Assembly: GCA_046331225.1 (NCBI GenBank)
Contig: JAXLRF010000011.1
Location: 62,001 to 126,000 of the forward strand
Direction of reading: 5' to 3'
Length of the DNA stretch: 64,000 bases
DNA from: VFMC01 sp046331225
GTDB taxonomy: Bacteria > Actinomycetota > Acidimicrobiia > Acidimicrobiales > Ilumatobacteraceae
Below, in pieces: positions 32,763 through 40,989 of the stretch (positions are counted from its first letter, which is position 1; each line of letters begins with the position of its first letter). The position numbers and the translations under genes are program-made. The notes beneath the pieces were generated by a model. That model was not told where the DNA came from and made no database searches. It saw only the letters and a program-made list of their open reading frames with translations.

Positions 32763-33425
32763 CTACCGGGCGCGGATCTCGAGGCTCTGCCGCTTGATGA
32801 TCGTGTAGCGCCGCTCGTGCTGGTCGATCCAGCCGAGGCGGATGAAGCTCGCGATCGCCTTGTTGACGCGCTCGCGGCTCGCTCCGACCATGCCGGCGAG
32901 CTCTTCCTGCGTGACCGGCAGGGTGAACTCGTCCTGTCCCTCGCTCAGCTCGAGCAGTCGCTTCGCCGTGCGGCCGGTGACGTCGAGGAACACGCTGTCG
33001 GCCAGGTTCTCGTCCATCACGCGGAGGCGCTTGGCGAGCAGGCGGGTGACGCCCCACAGCATGTGGGGGTTGGCGCGGAACTCGTCGAGCACCGCGCGGT
33101 ACGGGATCGACACCACACCCGACGGCTCGAGTGCACGGGCCATGGCCGAGCGGGGGCCGTCGTCGAGCATCGCCATCTCGCCGAACAGGTCGCCCGGCTC
33201 CATCAACGACACCACCGTCTCGCGATGGTCGATCGGGTTGGCGATCGCGATCGCCAACCGGCCGCGGGTGACGACGTAGAGCGCGTCGGCCTCGTCGCCT
33301 TCCTTGAACAGCACGTCGCCACGCACCAGCTGGCGCTCGGAGCCCGATGCTGCGATGGTGGCGATCACCTCGGGTGACGCGTCGGCGAAGAATTCGGTCG
33401 ACGCCAGGAGTTCCTCGTGAGCCAT
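32763..33425 (-). CDS. Crp/Fnr-family transcriptional regulator
   Basis: 220 residues. The N-terminal cyclic-nucleotide-binding domain has Phe-Gly-Glu-Met-Ala-Met-Leu and Pro-Arg-Ser-Ala (residues ~82-97), the phosphate-binding cassette of cAMP-binding members. The C-terminal winged helix (~170-205) has Thr-Gln-Glu-Glu-Leu-Ala-Gly-Met-Val-Gly-Ala-Ser-Arg-Glu, the recognition-helix region of Crp. No Fnr-type Cys cluster is seen, so a cyclic nucleotide is the likely ligand. The gene is divergent from ispD. Confidence 0.92.
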   Translation of the reverse strand: MAHEELLASTEFFADASPEVIATIAASGSERQLVRGDVLFKEGDEADALYVVTRGRLAIAIANPIDHRETVVSLMEPGDLFGEMAMLDDGPRSAMARALEPSGVVSIPYRAVLDEFRANPHMLWGVTRLLAKRLRVMDENLADSVFLDVTGRTAKRLLELSEGQDEFTLPVTQEELAGMVGASRERVNKAIASFIRLGWIDQHERRYTIIKRQSLEIRAR

Positions 33426-33441
33426 GCGGGGATCACCGTAC

Positions 33442-33447
33442 TACCCT
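33442..33447 (+). promoter_or_regulatory. -10 box of ispD
   Basis: TACCCT followed by 8 bases and GTG 33456. It supports this start over GTG 33417, which lies inside the divergent Crp-type gene. Confidence 0.45.
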
Positions 33448-33455
33448 CGCTCGAC

Positions 33456-34166
33456 GTGACCACCGCCCAGCCCGGATTTGCAGGCGCCGCGAGCGGTGCA
33501 CACGGCGCCGCAGGGGTCGGCGAGATCGTCTGGACGGTGGTGGTCGCCGGGGGCTCGGGTGCCCGCTTCGGCCGCGCCAAGCAGTACGAGGCGTTGGGCG
33601 CCTCGAGGGTGCTCGACCGATCGGTCGGCGTGGCGGCTGCTGCATCGGTCGGGGTCGTGGTGGTCGTGCCCGTCGCCGACGTCGAGTCGGAGCGCCGGGT
33701 GTTCGACCACGTGGTGGCCGGCGGCGCGTCGCGCAGCGAATCGGTGCGCGCCGGGCTGGCCGCGGTGCCGCCCGACGCGACCGTGGTGTGCGTGCACGAC
33801 GCCGCACGGCCCTTCGCCTCGCCCCAGCTCTACGCGCGCGTGGTGGCTGCGGTGACGGCCGGTGCCGACGGGGCGATTCCCGGGATCGCGGTCACCGACA
33901 CGATCAAGGTGGTCGACGCGGACGGTGCCGTGCTCGCCACCCCGGCGCGCGACTCGTTGCGCGCCGTGCAGACACCGCAGGCCTTCCGGGCCGAGGTGCT
34001 GCGCCGGGCGCACGCCTCCGGCGGCGAGGGCACCGACGACGCTGCGCTGGTCGAGTCGGCGGGGGGCCGGGTGGTCGTCGTCGACGGCGAGGCCGACAAC
34101 CGCAAGATCACGCATCCGGCCGATCTCGACTGGGCGCGGCAGCGAGTACAGGAGGGAGCGTCGTGA
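33456..34166 (+). CDS. ispD: 2-C-methyl-D-erythritol 4-phosphate cytidylyltransferase IspD
   Basis: 236 residues. It makes CDP-methylerythritol in the non-mevalonate isoprenoid pathway. Visible are the CTP-binding Gly-Gly-Ser-Gly-Ala-Arg-Phe-Gly (~residue 29), Ala-Lys-Gln-Tyr (the usual Pro-Lys-Gln has Pro replaced by Ala; Lys kept), Gly-Gly-Ala-Ser-Arg-Ser-Glu-Ser, His-Asp-Ala-Ala-Arg-Pro-Phe and Thr-Asp-Thr-Ile-Lys. A ~25-residue N-terminal extension rich in Ala and Gly precedes the domain. The stop overlaps the GTG of ispF, forming a coupled pathway pair. Confidence 0.93.
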   Translation: MTTAQPGFAGAASGAHGAAGVGEIVWTVVVAGGSGARFGRAKQYEALGASRVLDRSVGVAAAASVGVVVVVPVADVESERRVFDHVVAGGASRSESVRAGLAAVPPDATVVCVHDAARPFASPQLYARVVAAVTAGADGAIPGIAVTDTIKVVDADGAVLATPARDSLRAVQTPQAFRAEVLRRAHASGGEGTDDAALVESAGGRVVVVDGEADNRKITHPADLDWARQRVQEGAS

Positions 34167-34651
34167 CGATCGTCCGGGTCGGGCAGGGCTTCGACATCCA
34201 CCGTTTCAGCGACGATCCCGACCGCCGCTTGGTGCTCGGCGGGGTGGTGTTCGAGGGGGAGCGCGGGCTGGTCGGTCACAGCGACGCCGACGTGCCCGCG
34301 CACGCCGTCGCCGACGCGCTGCTCGGCGCCGCAGGGCTCGGCGACATCGGCGAGCACTTCCCGGACACCGATCCGCAGTGGAAAGGCGTCGACTCGCTCG
34401 TGATCGTGCGGCACGTCGCGGGGCTGCTGCGCGAGCACGGCTGGACGATCGGCAACGTCGACTGCGCGGTCGTGTGCGAGGCCCCGAAGCTGGCGCCGCG
34501 CAAGGCCGAGATGCAGCGCAACCTCAGTGACGCCGCAGGGGCATCGGTCACGGTCAAGGGGCGACGTGCCGAAGGACTCGGCACACTGGGGCGTCGAGAA
34601 GGCATCGCCTGTTGGGCGGTGGCCGTGATCCAGCGCGAGGAGCAACCGTGA
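34163..34651 (+). CDS. ispF: 2-C-methyl-D-erythritol 2,4-cyclodiphosphate synthase IspF
   Basis: 162 residues, the usual length. The Zn ligands Asp-Ile-His (residues ~11-13) and His in Gly-His-Ser-Asp-Ala-Asp-Val (~45) are intact, as are Ala-Asp-Ala-Leu-Leu-Gly-Ala-Ala and His-Phe-Pro-Asp-Thr-Asp. It cyclises CDP-methylerythritol phosphate after IspE. It overlaps both neighbours by four bases (ispD upstream, rlmB downstream), so the three are one translational unit. Confidence 0.95.
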   Translation: MTIVRVGQGFDIHRFSDDPDRRLVLGGVVFEGERGLVGHSDADVPAHAVADALLGAAGLGDIGEHFPDTDPQWKGVDSLVIVRHVAGLLREHGWTIGNVDCAVVCEAPKLAPRKAEMQRNLSDAAGASVTVKGRRAEGLGTLGRREGIACWAVAVIQREEQP

Positions 34652-35706
34652 AACCGTCGTCCGCCAAGGGCAGCAGCACCAAGCAGGGCGGCAAGGGCCG
34701 CGGCGGCAAGGCCAAGGCCGCGAGCGCGTCGCGCGGCGCCGGGTCGGGCGGTGCCGGGTCGAGCGGCGGGTCGCGATCGGGCAGCCGTCCGGGGGCGGTC
34801 GGCGCGGCCGGTGGCGGCTCGAGCCGCGCCAAGGCCGGTGCCAAGGGCGGCGGACCCCGCGGCGGGTCGACCAAGTTCCAGTCGCGCGGGCAGGGCCGCA
34901 CCGGCAAGGTCTCGCCCACCGGTGCACCGGCGCGCAAGCCCGAGAAGACCCTGGGCGGCGAGCAGATCGAAGGGCGCCAGGCCGTGCGCGAGCTGCTGCT
35001 CGCCGGCGCTCGGCGGGTGCGCGAGATCTGGGTGGCCAGTGACCTCGACGAGAACGAGACGGTGCAGGACATCCTCGAGATCGCGTCGCACGAGCGCATC
35101 CCGGTGCAGTACGTGGCACGCAAGCGCCTCGAGGCGGCCGCGCGCAGCGAGGCGCCGCAGGGCATCATCGCCTACGCGAACGGTGTGCCCGAGGCCGACT
35201 TCGCCGACTTCGTGCGGCGGGTGCCGGGCAAGCCGGCGCCGTTCCTGGTCGCCGTCGACGGCGTCACCGATCCCGGCAACCTCGGCGCGCTGCTCCGGTG
35301 CTGCGACGGTGCGGGCGTGCAGGGCGTCATCCTGCCGCGCCACCGCGCCGTGCACGTCACCCCGACGGTGGCGAAGTCGGCCGCCGGCGCGGTCGAGTAC
35401 GTGCCGATGGCGATGGTGGGCGGGTTGCCCTCGGCGCTCACCACCGTGAAGGAGCAGGGCATCTGGGTGGTCGGCCTCGACGACGAGGCCGAGCGCGACC
35501 TGTTCGACCTCGGCGAGCTCGCCACCGACGGCATCTGCCTGGTGATGGGTGCCGAGGGCGCCGGCCTGTCACGGCTCGTGCGCGAGCGCTGCGACATGAT
35601 CGTGAGCATCCCGATGCTGGGTCGCCTCTCGAGCCTCAACGTCTCGGCCGCCGCGGCACTCGCCACCTACGAGGTCGCCCGCGCCCGCCGCACCAAGCGC
35701 TCCTGA
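34648..35706 (+). CDS. rlmB: SpoU-family 23S rRNA 2'-O-ribose methyltransferase (RlmB-like)
   Basis: 352 residues. A ~110-residue Lys/Gly/Ser-rich basic extension precedes a substrate-binding domain (Gly-Arg-Gln-Ala-Val-Arg-Glu-Leu-Leu, ~residue 115) and the SpoU domain. The three SpoU motifs are seen: Thr-Asp-Pro-Gly-Asn-Leu-Gly-Ala-Leu-Leu-Arg (~207), Val-Met-Gly-Ala-Glu-Gly-Ala-Gly (~299) and Ile-Pro-Met-Leu-Gly-Arg-Leu-Ser-Ser-Leu-Asn-Val-Ser (~320), which form the trefoil-knot SAM site. Expected reaction is 2'-O-methylation of G2251 in 23S rRNA. In many actinobacteria cysS lies between ispF and this gene; here it is missing. Confidence 0.9.
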   Translation: MKPSSAKGSSTKQGGKGRGGKAKAASASRGAGSGGAGSSGGSRSGSRPGAVGAAGGGSSRAKAGAKGGGPRGGSTKFQSRGQGRTGKVSPTGAPARKPEKTLGGEQIEGRQAVRELLLAGARRVREIWVASDLDENETVQDILEIASHERIPVQYVARKRLEAAARSEAPQGIIAYANGVPEADFADFVRRVPGKPAPFLVAVDGVTDPGNLGALLRCCDGAGVQGVILPRHRAVHVTPTVAKSAAGAVEYVPMAMVGGLPSALTTVKEQGIWVVGLDDEAERDLFDLGELATDGICLVMGAEGAGLSRLVRERCDMIVSIPMLGRLSSLNVSAAAALATYEVARARRTKRS

Positions 35707-35724
35707 CCCCCCGGGCAACCTGGG

Positions 35725-35730
35725 TACACT
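35725..35730 (+). promoter_or_regulatory. -10 box of the tRNA-Thr gene
   Basis: TACACT lies 12 bases before the mature tRNA 5' end, leaving a leader of a few bases. Confidence 0.45.
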
Positions 35731-35742
35731 GCCGCGCGCATC

Positions 35743-35815
35743 GCCGGGTTAGCTCAGCTGGCAGAGCAGCGCTCTTGTAAAGCGCAGGCCAAGGGTTCGA
35801 TCCCCTTACCCGGCT
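35743..35815 (+). tRNA. tRNA-Thr (anticodon TGT)
   Basis: 73 bases forming a full cloverleaf: acceptor stem GCCGGGT/ACCCGGC with discriminator T, a D-arm containing TAGCTCAG, an anticodon loop CTTGTAA giving TGT, and a T-arm with GGTTCGATCC. The 3' CCA is not encoded. It reads in the same direction as rlmB. Confidence 0.97.
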
Positions 35816-35944
35816 CGGGTGATCCGGGCCGTCCGTGCGGCGGTTGGACGCTCGTCGGACGTCGCCGGGCGACCATCGGCGGATGGCGCACGAGGCACCG
35901 CTCGAACCGTCGCGGTCGTCGACGCGCCCTGCCGGCCGCTCGGC

Positions 35945-35950
35945 TACCGT
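35945..35950 (+). promoter_or_regulatory. -10 box of the SARP-type regulator gene
   Basis: TACCGT ends 7 bases before GTG 35958, which is preferred to GTG 35835 and ATG 35883. Confidence 0.45.
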
Positions 35951-35957
35951 CCGCGGC

Positions 35958-38945
35958 GTGCGAGGCCGCAGCGACGCCACTCCCGTGCGGCGCGACCGCA
36001 CCCTTCGTCGGGTCGGGGCCGCTGCGGTCGTGCTCGTCGAGGCTCCGGGCGGGTTCGGCAAGTCGTCGTTCGCCGCGCAGCTGATGGCCGTCGACGACCA
36101 GGCGGCGGCGCGAGCCGTCGTCGGTGACGGCGGCGACGTGGTGGCAGCGGTCGAGCACGCGCTCCGCCGGCACGGCCTCAGCGACCTCGCGGCCGTCGCC
36201 GGCGCCGGCGTCGAGGCGTTCGCTGCGGCGCTCGGCTCGCGCGACGGCGGCGCGGTGCTGGTGGTGGACGAGGTGCAGCGAGCCACCTCCGAGGGCCAGG
36301 CGTGGCTCGTCGATCTGGCCGGCCGCGTGGTCCGGCCGTCGCGGCTGGTCGTGGCCGGCCGGCGCCTCGGCCGCGAGCTGGCGTCGGCGGGCGACGATGA
36401 TCCGACGGTCGTGTTCGTGTCGGCCGACGACTTGCGGTTCGATCGCAGCGAGACCGAGCTCGCCGTGCGTTCGGTGCTCGATGCCGCCGGCACGCCGGGA
36501 GTGGACACCGACGTGCTCGACGCGGTGCACCGCCTCACCGCGGGCTGGCCGGCGGCCGTGGTGCTCGCCGCCGCGCGACTCGCGGGCGGCGGGCACCCAC
36601 CCACCTCGGCCGGCAGCGGATCGCTGGCCGAGCTGGTCGAGCGGCAGTTGGCCGATGCCTCGCCCGATGCGGTGGCCGTCGTCCGCGAGCTGGCGCACCT
36701 GCCGTTGCTGTCGGCCGAGGTGACCGCCCAGGCGGTCGGTCCCGGTGCGCTCGACGTGTTGCTCGACGTCGGGCTGCCGGTCCGCTTCCGTCCCGACGGC
36801 TGGGCCGAGCTGGCCGATCCGGTCCGCGAGCACCTGATCGCCGGCCACACGCCGACCGCCCGTGTGATCGACGAAGCCGCCGACGTGTACGCCCGGCGGG
36901 GCGAGCTGCTCGCGGCGGTCGGGCTGCTGTCGGCCCACGCGCGAGCGCACCGACTCGTGCGCGTGCTCGGCTCGGTGGGGCCCGTCGCGCTCGCCGCGCT
37001 CGGTGCACCGGCGATCGCGGCTGCTGCGGACCGGCTCGACGAGCTCGAGCCCGCCGACGAGCCGGCGCTCGCGATGCTGCTGGTGCGGCTCGCTCGGGCG
37101 ATCGAGGGGATCGACCCGCCGCTGCGCGCTCGGCTGCTGCACCGCGCGGCCCGGGCGGCGTCGGTGCACGGCGATGCCCGCAGCGTCCGCGCCGTCGACG
37201 TCGAGCTCGCCCGCGACGTGGCACGGCGGCACGACTTCGCCGCATCGTTCGAGGTGCTCGAACGGGTGCTGCCCGCGTGCGAGCCCGACGAGCACCTCAC
37301 GCGGGGGCGTGCCGCGCTGGCGCTCGCGCTCGGACGCCTCGTCGACGAGCAGGGCAGCGCGACATCCGCCACCATCGGTCTGTTCGAACAGGCGGCCGCC
37401 GCCTTCCACGCCGCCGGCGACCCGGCCGGCGAGGCCAACGCTCGCCGTGCGCTCGGCTTCGGTGTGCACTTCAACCGTGGCGCGTTCGACGTCGCCGCCG
37501 GCGAGATGCAGCGAGCCGCCGAACTGCTGCCCGCGCCCGACTCCGCACGCGCGATGTTCCTGACGTTCGTCGCCGAGATCGAGCGCGACCTCGGCCGGCT
37601 CGACGCAGCCGAGACGGCGCTGTACGAGTCGCTGTCGATCGCGCGTCGGCTCGGCGACGCGACCGCGGTGAGCTACGCCGCGTGGGGGCTCGCGCTGGCG
37701 GCAGCCGAACGCCGCGATCGCGCGGCGGTGTTCCGCTGGATCGACGAGACCCGCGCGCACGCTCACGCGTGGATCGACGCCGGGGCGGGCGTCGACTACT
37801 ACGGCATGGTCGGCGAGGCCCTCGTGCAGCTGGGCGAGCGCGATGCGGCGTCGGCACACATCGAGGCCGGCGAGCAGCACCCGAGCGCCGGCTCGTACGT
37901 GTGGCCGGTCCGCTCGGCGCGCGCTCGGTTCGAGGCCGTGTTCGGCGACCCGGTGCGCGGCGAGGCGGTGCTCGACGAGCTCGATGCGATCGCACCGCCT
38001 CGCGAGCGTCCCTTGCGCCTGCTCACGCGAGCGGCCTGCGCCGCCCGGCGAGGCGACACGGCTCGTGCGCAGTCACTGCTGGCAGCGGCCGACGACGCCG
38101 CGCGTGCCATGGACGACCCGCGCCGGCTCGAACGGCGCGAGCCCGAACTGCTCGCGATCGCCCGCTCGACGTCGGCCGCCGGCGAACCCGCCGATGGCGC
38201 TCACCGCGACGTCGACGACGCCGTGCCCGTGGCGTCGCTCGCGGTGCGCATGCTCGGGCGGTTCGAGGTCGTGTCGGGCGGCTCGATCGTAACCCCACCC
38301 CCCGGGCGCGCCGCCACCCTGGTGAAGCTCGTGGCGCTGCGCGGCGCGCTCACCACCGACGCGGCGATCGACGCGCTGTGGGACGACTGCGACGTCGACA
38401 CCGGCCGAGCACGCCTGCGCAACCTCCTCAACCGCGTCCGCACGGCGAGCGGTCCGGTGATCGAACGGACGGGCGATCTGCTGCGGCTCGCACCCGACGT
38501 CGAGGTCGACGTCGACCGGTTCGAGGCCGCCGCGGCGCGCGCCACCGTGGCCGACGGCACCGCGGACACCACCGCAGCGCTCGGCGCGGCACGCACGGCC
38601 CTCGCCGCGTACGGCGGCGAGTTGCTCCCCAGCGATGCGTACGAGGAGTGGGCGGCCGCGCCACGAGAACGCCTGCGCCGGCAGTGGCTGTCGCTCGTCG
38701 ACCTGCTCGCACGCGACGCGATCGCCGAACGGCTGCTCGACGAGGCGCTGCGGCTGCTCGACGCCGGCATCGCGGCCGAACCCTACGAGGCGTGGCGCTA
38801 TGTCGCGGCGATCGACGCGCTGCGCACCCAGGGCCGATCGGCTGCGGCTGCCGCCCTGGCGCGCCGTGGGCTCGAGGCGCTCGACGAGCTCGGCCTGCCG
38901 GCCGACGACCGGCTGCTCGAGGCGGTGCGCCGTGACGGCGGCTGA
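35958..38945 (+). CDS. Large ATPase-TPR-BTAD transcriptional regulator (SARP/MalT-like)
   Basis: 995 residues. A P-loop Ala-Pro-Gly-Gly-Phe-Gly-Lys-Ser near residue 32 and a Val-Val-Asp-Glu-Val Walker B near 105 form a STAND-type ATPase as in MalT. The middle (~360-730) is helical repeats of TPR type. The C-terminal ~220 residues are a winged-helix plus bacterial transcriptional activation (BTAD) domain, with Met-Leu-Gly-Arg-Phe-Glu-Val at ~765, Leu-Arg-Asn-Leu-Leu-Asn-Arg-Val-Arg (~824) and Leu-Pro-Ser-Asp-Ala-Tyr-Glu-Glu-Trp. In typical SARPs the DNA-binding and BTAD part is N-terminal; here the order is reversed. The inducer is unknown. Confidence 0.85.
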   Translation: MRGRSDATPVRRDRTLRRVGAAAVVLVEAPGGFGKSSFAAQLMAVDDQAAARAVVGDGGDVVAAVEHALRRHGLSDLAAVAGAGVEAFAAALGSRDGGAVLVVDEVQRATSEGQAWLVDLAGRVVRPSRLVVAGRRLGRELASAGDDDPTVVFVSADDLRFDRSETELAVRSVLDAAGTPGVDTDVLDAVHRLTAGWPAAVVLAAARLAGGGHPPTSAGSGSLAELVERQLADASPDAVAVVRELAHLPLLSAEVTAQAVGPGALDVLLDVGLPVRFRPDGWAELADPVREHLIAGHTPTARVIDEAADVYARRGELLAAVGLLSAHARAHRLVRVLGSVGPVALAALGAPAIAAAADRLDELEPADEPALAMLLVRLARAIEGIDPPLRARLLHRAARAASVHGDARSVRAVDVELARDVARRHDFAASFEVLERVLPACEPDEHLTRGRAALALALGRLVDEQGSATSATIGLFEQAAAAFHAAGDPAGEANARRALGFGVHFNRGAFDVAAGEMQRAAELLPAPDSARAMFLTFVAEIERDLGRLDAAETALYESLSIARRLGDATAVSYAAWGLALAAAERRDRAAVFRWIDETRAHAHAWIDAGAGVDYYGMVGEALVQLGERDAASAHIEAGEQHPSAGSYVWPVRSARARFEAVFGDPVRGEAVLDELDAIAPPRERPLRLLTRAACAARRGDTARAQSLLAAADDAARAMDDPRRLERREPELLAIARSTSAAGEPADGAHRDVDDAVPVASLAVRMLGRFEVVSGGSIVTPPPGRAATLVKLVALRGALTTDAAIDALWDDCDVDTGRARLRNLLNRVRTASGPVIERTGDLLRLAPDVEVDVDRFEAAAARATVADGTADTTAALGAARTALAAYGGELLPSDAYEEWAAAPRERLRRQWLSLVDLLARDAIAERLLDEALRLLDAGIAAEPYEAWRYVAAIDALRTQGRSAAAAALARRGLEALDELGLPADDRLLEAVRRDGG

Positions 38946-39044
38946 GCGTCCATCGACGACCTGCGGTGCCGGTCGTCGTCGGACGCACGTGGGACGCCGA
39001 CGCGATGCACTGTCGGCCGTGATCGCGCACCGGGACCGACGCTC

Positions 39045-39221
39045 GTGACGACGAGCCTCGTCGTCCGGCTCGTCGAGACGCCTGCCACCGGTGACCGTCT
39101 GGTGGGCGAGGTCGAGGTGGTGCGCACGGGCGAGCGCCATCGCTTCCGCGACGCGGACGAACTGGTCGACCTGATCCGTCGCCTCCGCCGTCCCGAGGTG
39201 GCGGCGCCCGCCGGGGCATGA
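39045..39221 (+). CDS. Small protein following the SARP-type regulator
   Basis: 58 residues from GTG 39045. The sequence forms a predicted beta-hairpin (Leu-Val-Gly-Glu-Val-Glu-Val-Val-Arg-Thr-Gly-Glu) leading to a helix (Asp-Ala-Asp-Glu-Leu-Val-Asp-Leu-Ile-Arg-Arg-Leu). Similar short proteins with Arg-x-Phe-Arg-Asp-x-(Asp/Glu)-Glu-Leu sit next to BTAD regulators in other actinobacteria, from memory. The normal codon composition and the location 99 bases after the regulator and 7 bases before the udk stop support a real gene. The function is unknown. Confidence 0.6.
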   Translation: MTTSLVVRLVETPATGDRLVGEVEVVRTGERHRFRDADELVDLIRRLRRPEVAAPAGA

Positions 39222-39228
39222 CGACCGG

Positions 39229-39882
39229 TCAGTCGACGCGGACGAGCTCGCGCACGCGGGCCAGCAGCACCTCGAGCGCCGGGGCGTTCATGCCGCCCTG
39301 CGGGAAGATCACGTCGGCGTGGCGCTTGCTCGGCTCGATGAACAGCTCGTGACTCGGCCGCACCGTCGCCAGGTACTGGTCGACGATGCTCTCGGGTGTC
39401 CGACCGCGTTCGACGACGTCACGCTGCAACCGGCGGATGAAGCGGAGGTCGGCGTCGGTGTCGACGTACACCTTCAGGTCGAAGCGGTCGCGCAGCTGTG
39501 GCTCGTACAGCACCAGGATGCCCTCGACGACGACGATGCGCGCTGGGCGCACGTGGCGAACCTCGCCGCTGCGCGTGTGGTTGGCGTAGTCGTAGATCGG
39601 CACGGGCACGGTGGCTCCGGCCGACAGCGCGGCGATGTGGTCGTTGAGCAACTGCCAGTCGAACGCGTCGGGGTGGTCGTAGTTCGCGAGCGCCCGCTCC
39701 TCGACCGGTTGGTGATCGCGGGTGATGTAGTACGAGTCGAGCTTGATCAGTGCGAGGTGTTCCTCGCCGGTCAGCTCGGCGAGGCGCTCGCTCACCGTGG
39801 TCTTGCCCGAGCACGTGCCCCCGGCGACCCCGATCAGGAACGGCCGCGCCGCCACGGCGGAACCCTGCGTGGTGGTGCTCAT
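39229..39882 (-). CDS. udk: Uridine kinase
   Basis: 217 residues. Walker A Gly-Gly-Thr-Cys-Ser-Gly-Lys-Thr is near residue 22, with Leu-Asp-Ser-Tyr-Tyr near 49, Tyr-Asp-His-Pro-Asp-Ala-Phe-Asp near 69, Pro-Ile-Tyr-Asp-Tyr near 94 and Val-Val-Glu-Gly-Ile-Leu near 117. These are the hallmarks of uridine-cytidine kinase, which phosphorylates salvaged uridine or cytidine to the monophosphate. ATG at 39880-39882 was used because the region upstream holds the divergent promoter. Confidence 0.92.
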   Translation of the reverse strand: MSTTTQGSAVAARPFLIGVAGGTCSGKTTVSERLAELTGEEHLALIKLDSYYITRDHQPVEERALANYDHPDAFDWQLLNDHIAALSAGATVPVPIYDYANHTRSGEVRHVRPARIVVVEGILVLYEPQLRDRFDLKVYVDTDADLRFIRRLQRDVVERGRTPESIVDQYLATVRPSHELFIEPSKRHADVIFPQGGMNAPALEVLLARVRELVRVD

Positions 39883-39968
39883 CGGTCGACGACGATACCG
39901 CTGAGCACGGGGGCTCACGGTCGGCGGGGTGCTTGTAACAGGGGGCCGCGACCGGCAAGGCTGTGCCC

Positions 39969-40289
39969 GTGACTCCCGAGACCGACGATTCCCTCACCGC
40001 GCGCGACCTCGACGACCAGCCGAGCCTCAGCGAGCGGCAGATCGCGATCATCGAGTTCGAGGCGACCTGGTGGATGCAGGACGAGGTGCGCGACACCGCG
40101 ATCCGCGCGCGGTTCGCCTGTTCGATCGAGGACTACTATCAGGAGCTCAACCAGCTGCTCGACCACCCAGGGGCGCTCGAGGTCGACCCGCTCGTCGTGC
40201 GACGTCTTCGTCGTCAGCGCGAGCGCCGCCGCCGTGCGCGCCTCGACGGTCCGGGCCGCACGGGCGAACAGGGAGGGATCCACGCATGA
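39969..40289 (+). CDS. DUF3263 protein
   Basis: 106 residues (108 if GTG 39963 is used). The central segment Leu-Ser-Glu-Arg-Gln-Ile-Ala-Ile-Ile-Glu-Phe-Glu, Trp-Trp, Arg-Phe, Tyr-Tyr-Gln-Glu-Leu-Asn-Gln-Leu-Leu-Asp and Asp-Pro-Leu-Val-Val-Arg-Arg-Leu-Arg-Arg matches the actinobacterial DUF3263 family, a predicted helix-turn-helix DNA-binding protein. The stop overlaps the ATG of the LytR_C gene. In other actinobacteria the same pair occurs, so the link to cell-envelope physiology is likely but unproven. Confidence 0.85.
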   Translation: MTPETDDSLTARDLDDQPSLSERQIAIIEFEATWWMQDEVRDTAIRARFACSIEDYYQELNQLLDHPGALEVDPLVVRRLRRQRERRRRARLDGPGRTGEQGGIHA

Positions 40290-40954
40290 GCAGCGACCAG
40301 CCACGTCGGGGCCGCGACACCGCCATGTCGGCGGGCTCGCCGATGGGTTCGACCGCCGCGATCATCATCGCGTTCGTCGCCGTCGTGGCAGGTTTCCTGA
40401 TCCTGCGTCAGATCCGTGACGACGACGGTGGCAGCGCCACCGTGCCCGAGGCGTCCACCACGATCCCGCTCGACACCACGCCGCAGTCGACGCTCACACC
40501 GGGCACCACGTTGCCCCTCGAGACCACCACCACGCAGTTCGTTCCCGTGGTCGACGGCGCCACGGTCGTGGTCGCCAACGCGAGCACCGTCAACGGCGCC
40601 GCCGGCATCCTCACCACCGCGCTGCAGGGCAAGGGCTACACGACGGTGAAGGCCACCAACGCGACGCTCAAGCAGGACCTCACCACGGTCCTGTACGACC
40701 CCACCAACACCGGTGCGCTCGCCGTCGCGCAGTCGCTCGCCGTGCTGCTCGGCAACCCGGTCGTGCAGGAGGTCTCGTCGCCGGCCCCGATCGAGGGCGG
40801 CGTGCTGCCCGACGGTGCCTCGGTGATCGTGATGCTCGGGAGCGACAAGGCCAACAAGACGCTCGAGCAGATGGGTGCTCCCACCACCACGATCGCCGGC
40901 GTGGTCACCACGCTGCCGACCGTCGGCGGCGACACCACCACCACGGCGGGCTGA
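40286..40954 (+). CDS. LytR C-terminal-domain membrane protein
   Basis: 222 residues. A transmembrane helix (~residues 23-40) is followed by a Thr/Pro-rich linker (~52-85) and a LytR_C domain (~88-180: Val-Val-Val-Ala-Asn-Ala-Ser, Ala-Ala-Gly-Ile-Leu-Thr-Thr-Ala-Leu, Val-Ile-Val-Met-Leu-Gly-Ser-Asp), then another Thr-rich tail. The domain probably binds cell-wall material outside the membrane. It starts inside the stop of the DUF3263 gene (ATGA). Confidence 0.85.
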   Translation: MSSDQPRRGRDTAMSAGSPMGSTAAIIIAFVAVVAGFLILRQIRDDDGGSATVPEASTTIPLDTTPQSTLTPGTTLPLETTTTQFVPVVDGATVVVANASTVNGAAGILTTALQGKGYTTVKATNATLKQDLTTVLYDPTNTGALAVAQSLAVLLGNPVVQEVSSPAPIEGGVLPDGASVIVMLGSDKANKTLEQMGAPTTTIAGVVTTLPTVGGDTTTTAG

Positions 40955-40989
40955 GCCCGACCGCCGTCCTGGCGGTCACCCGTCGGTCG

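Noticed and set aside
33417..33455. Start of ispD at GTG 33417
   Set aside because: It would overlap the Crp-type gene start and include its promoter; GTG 33456 follows a -10 box.
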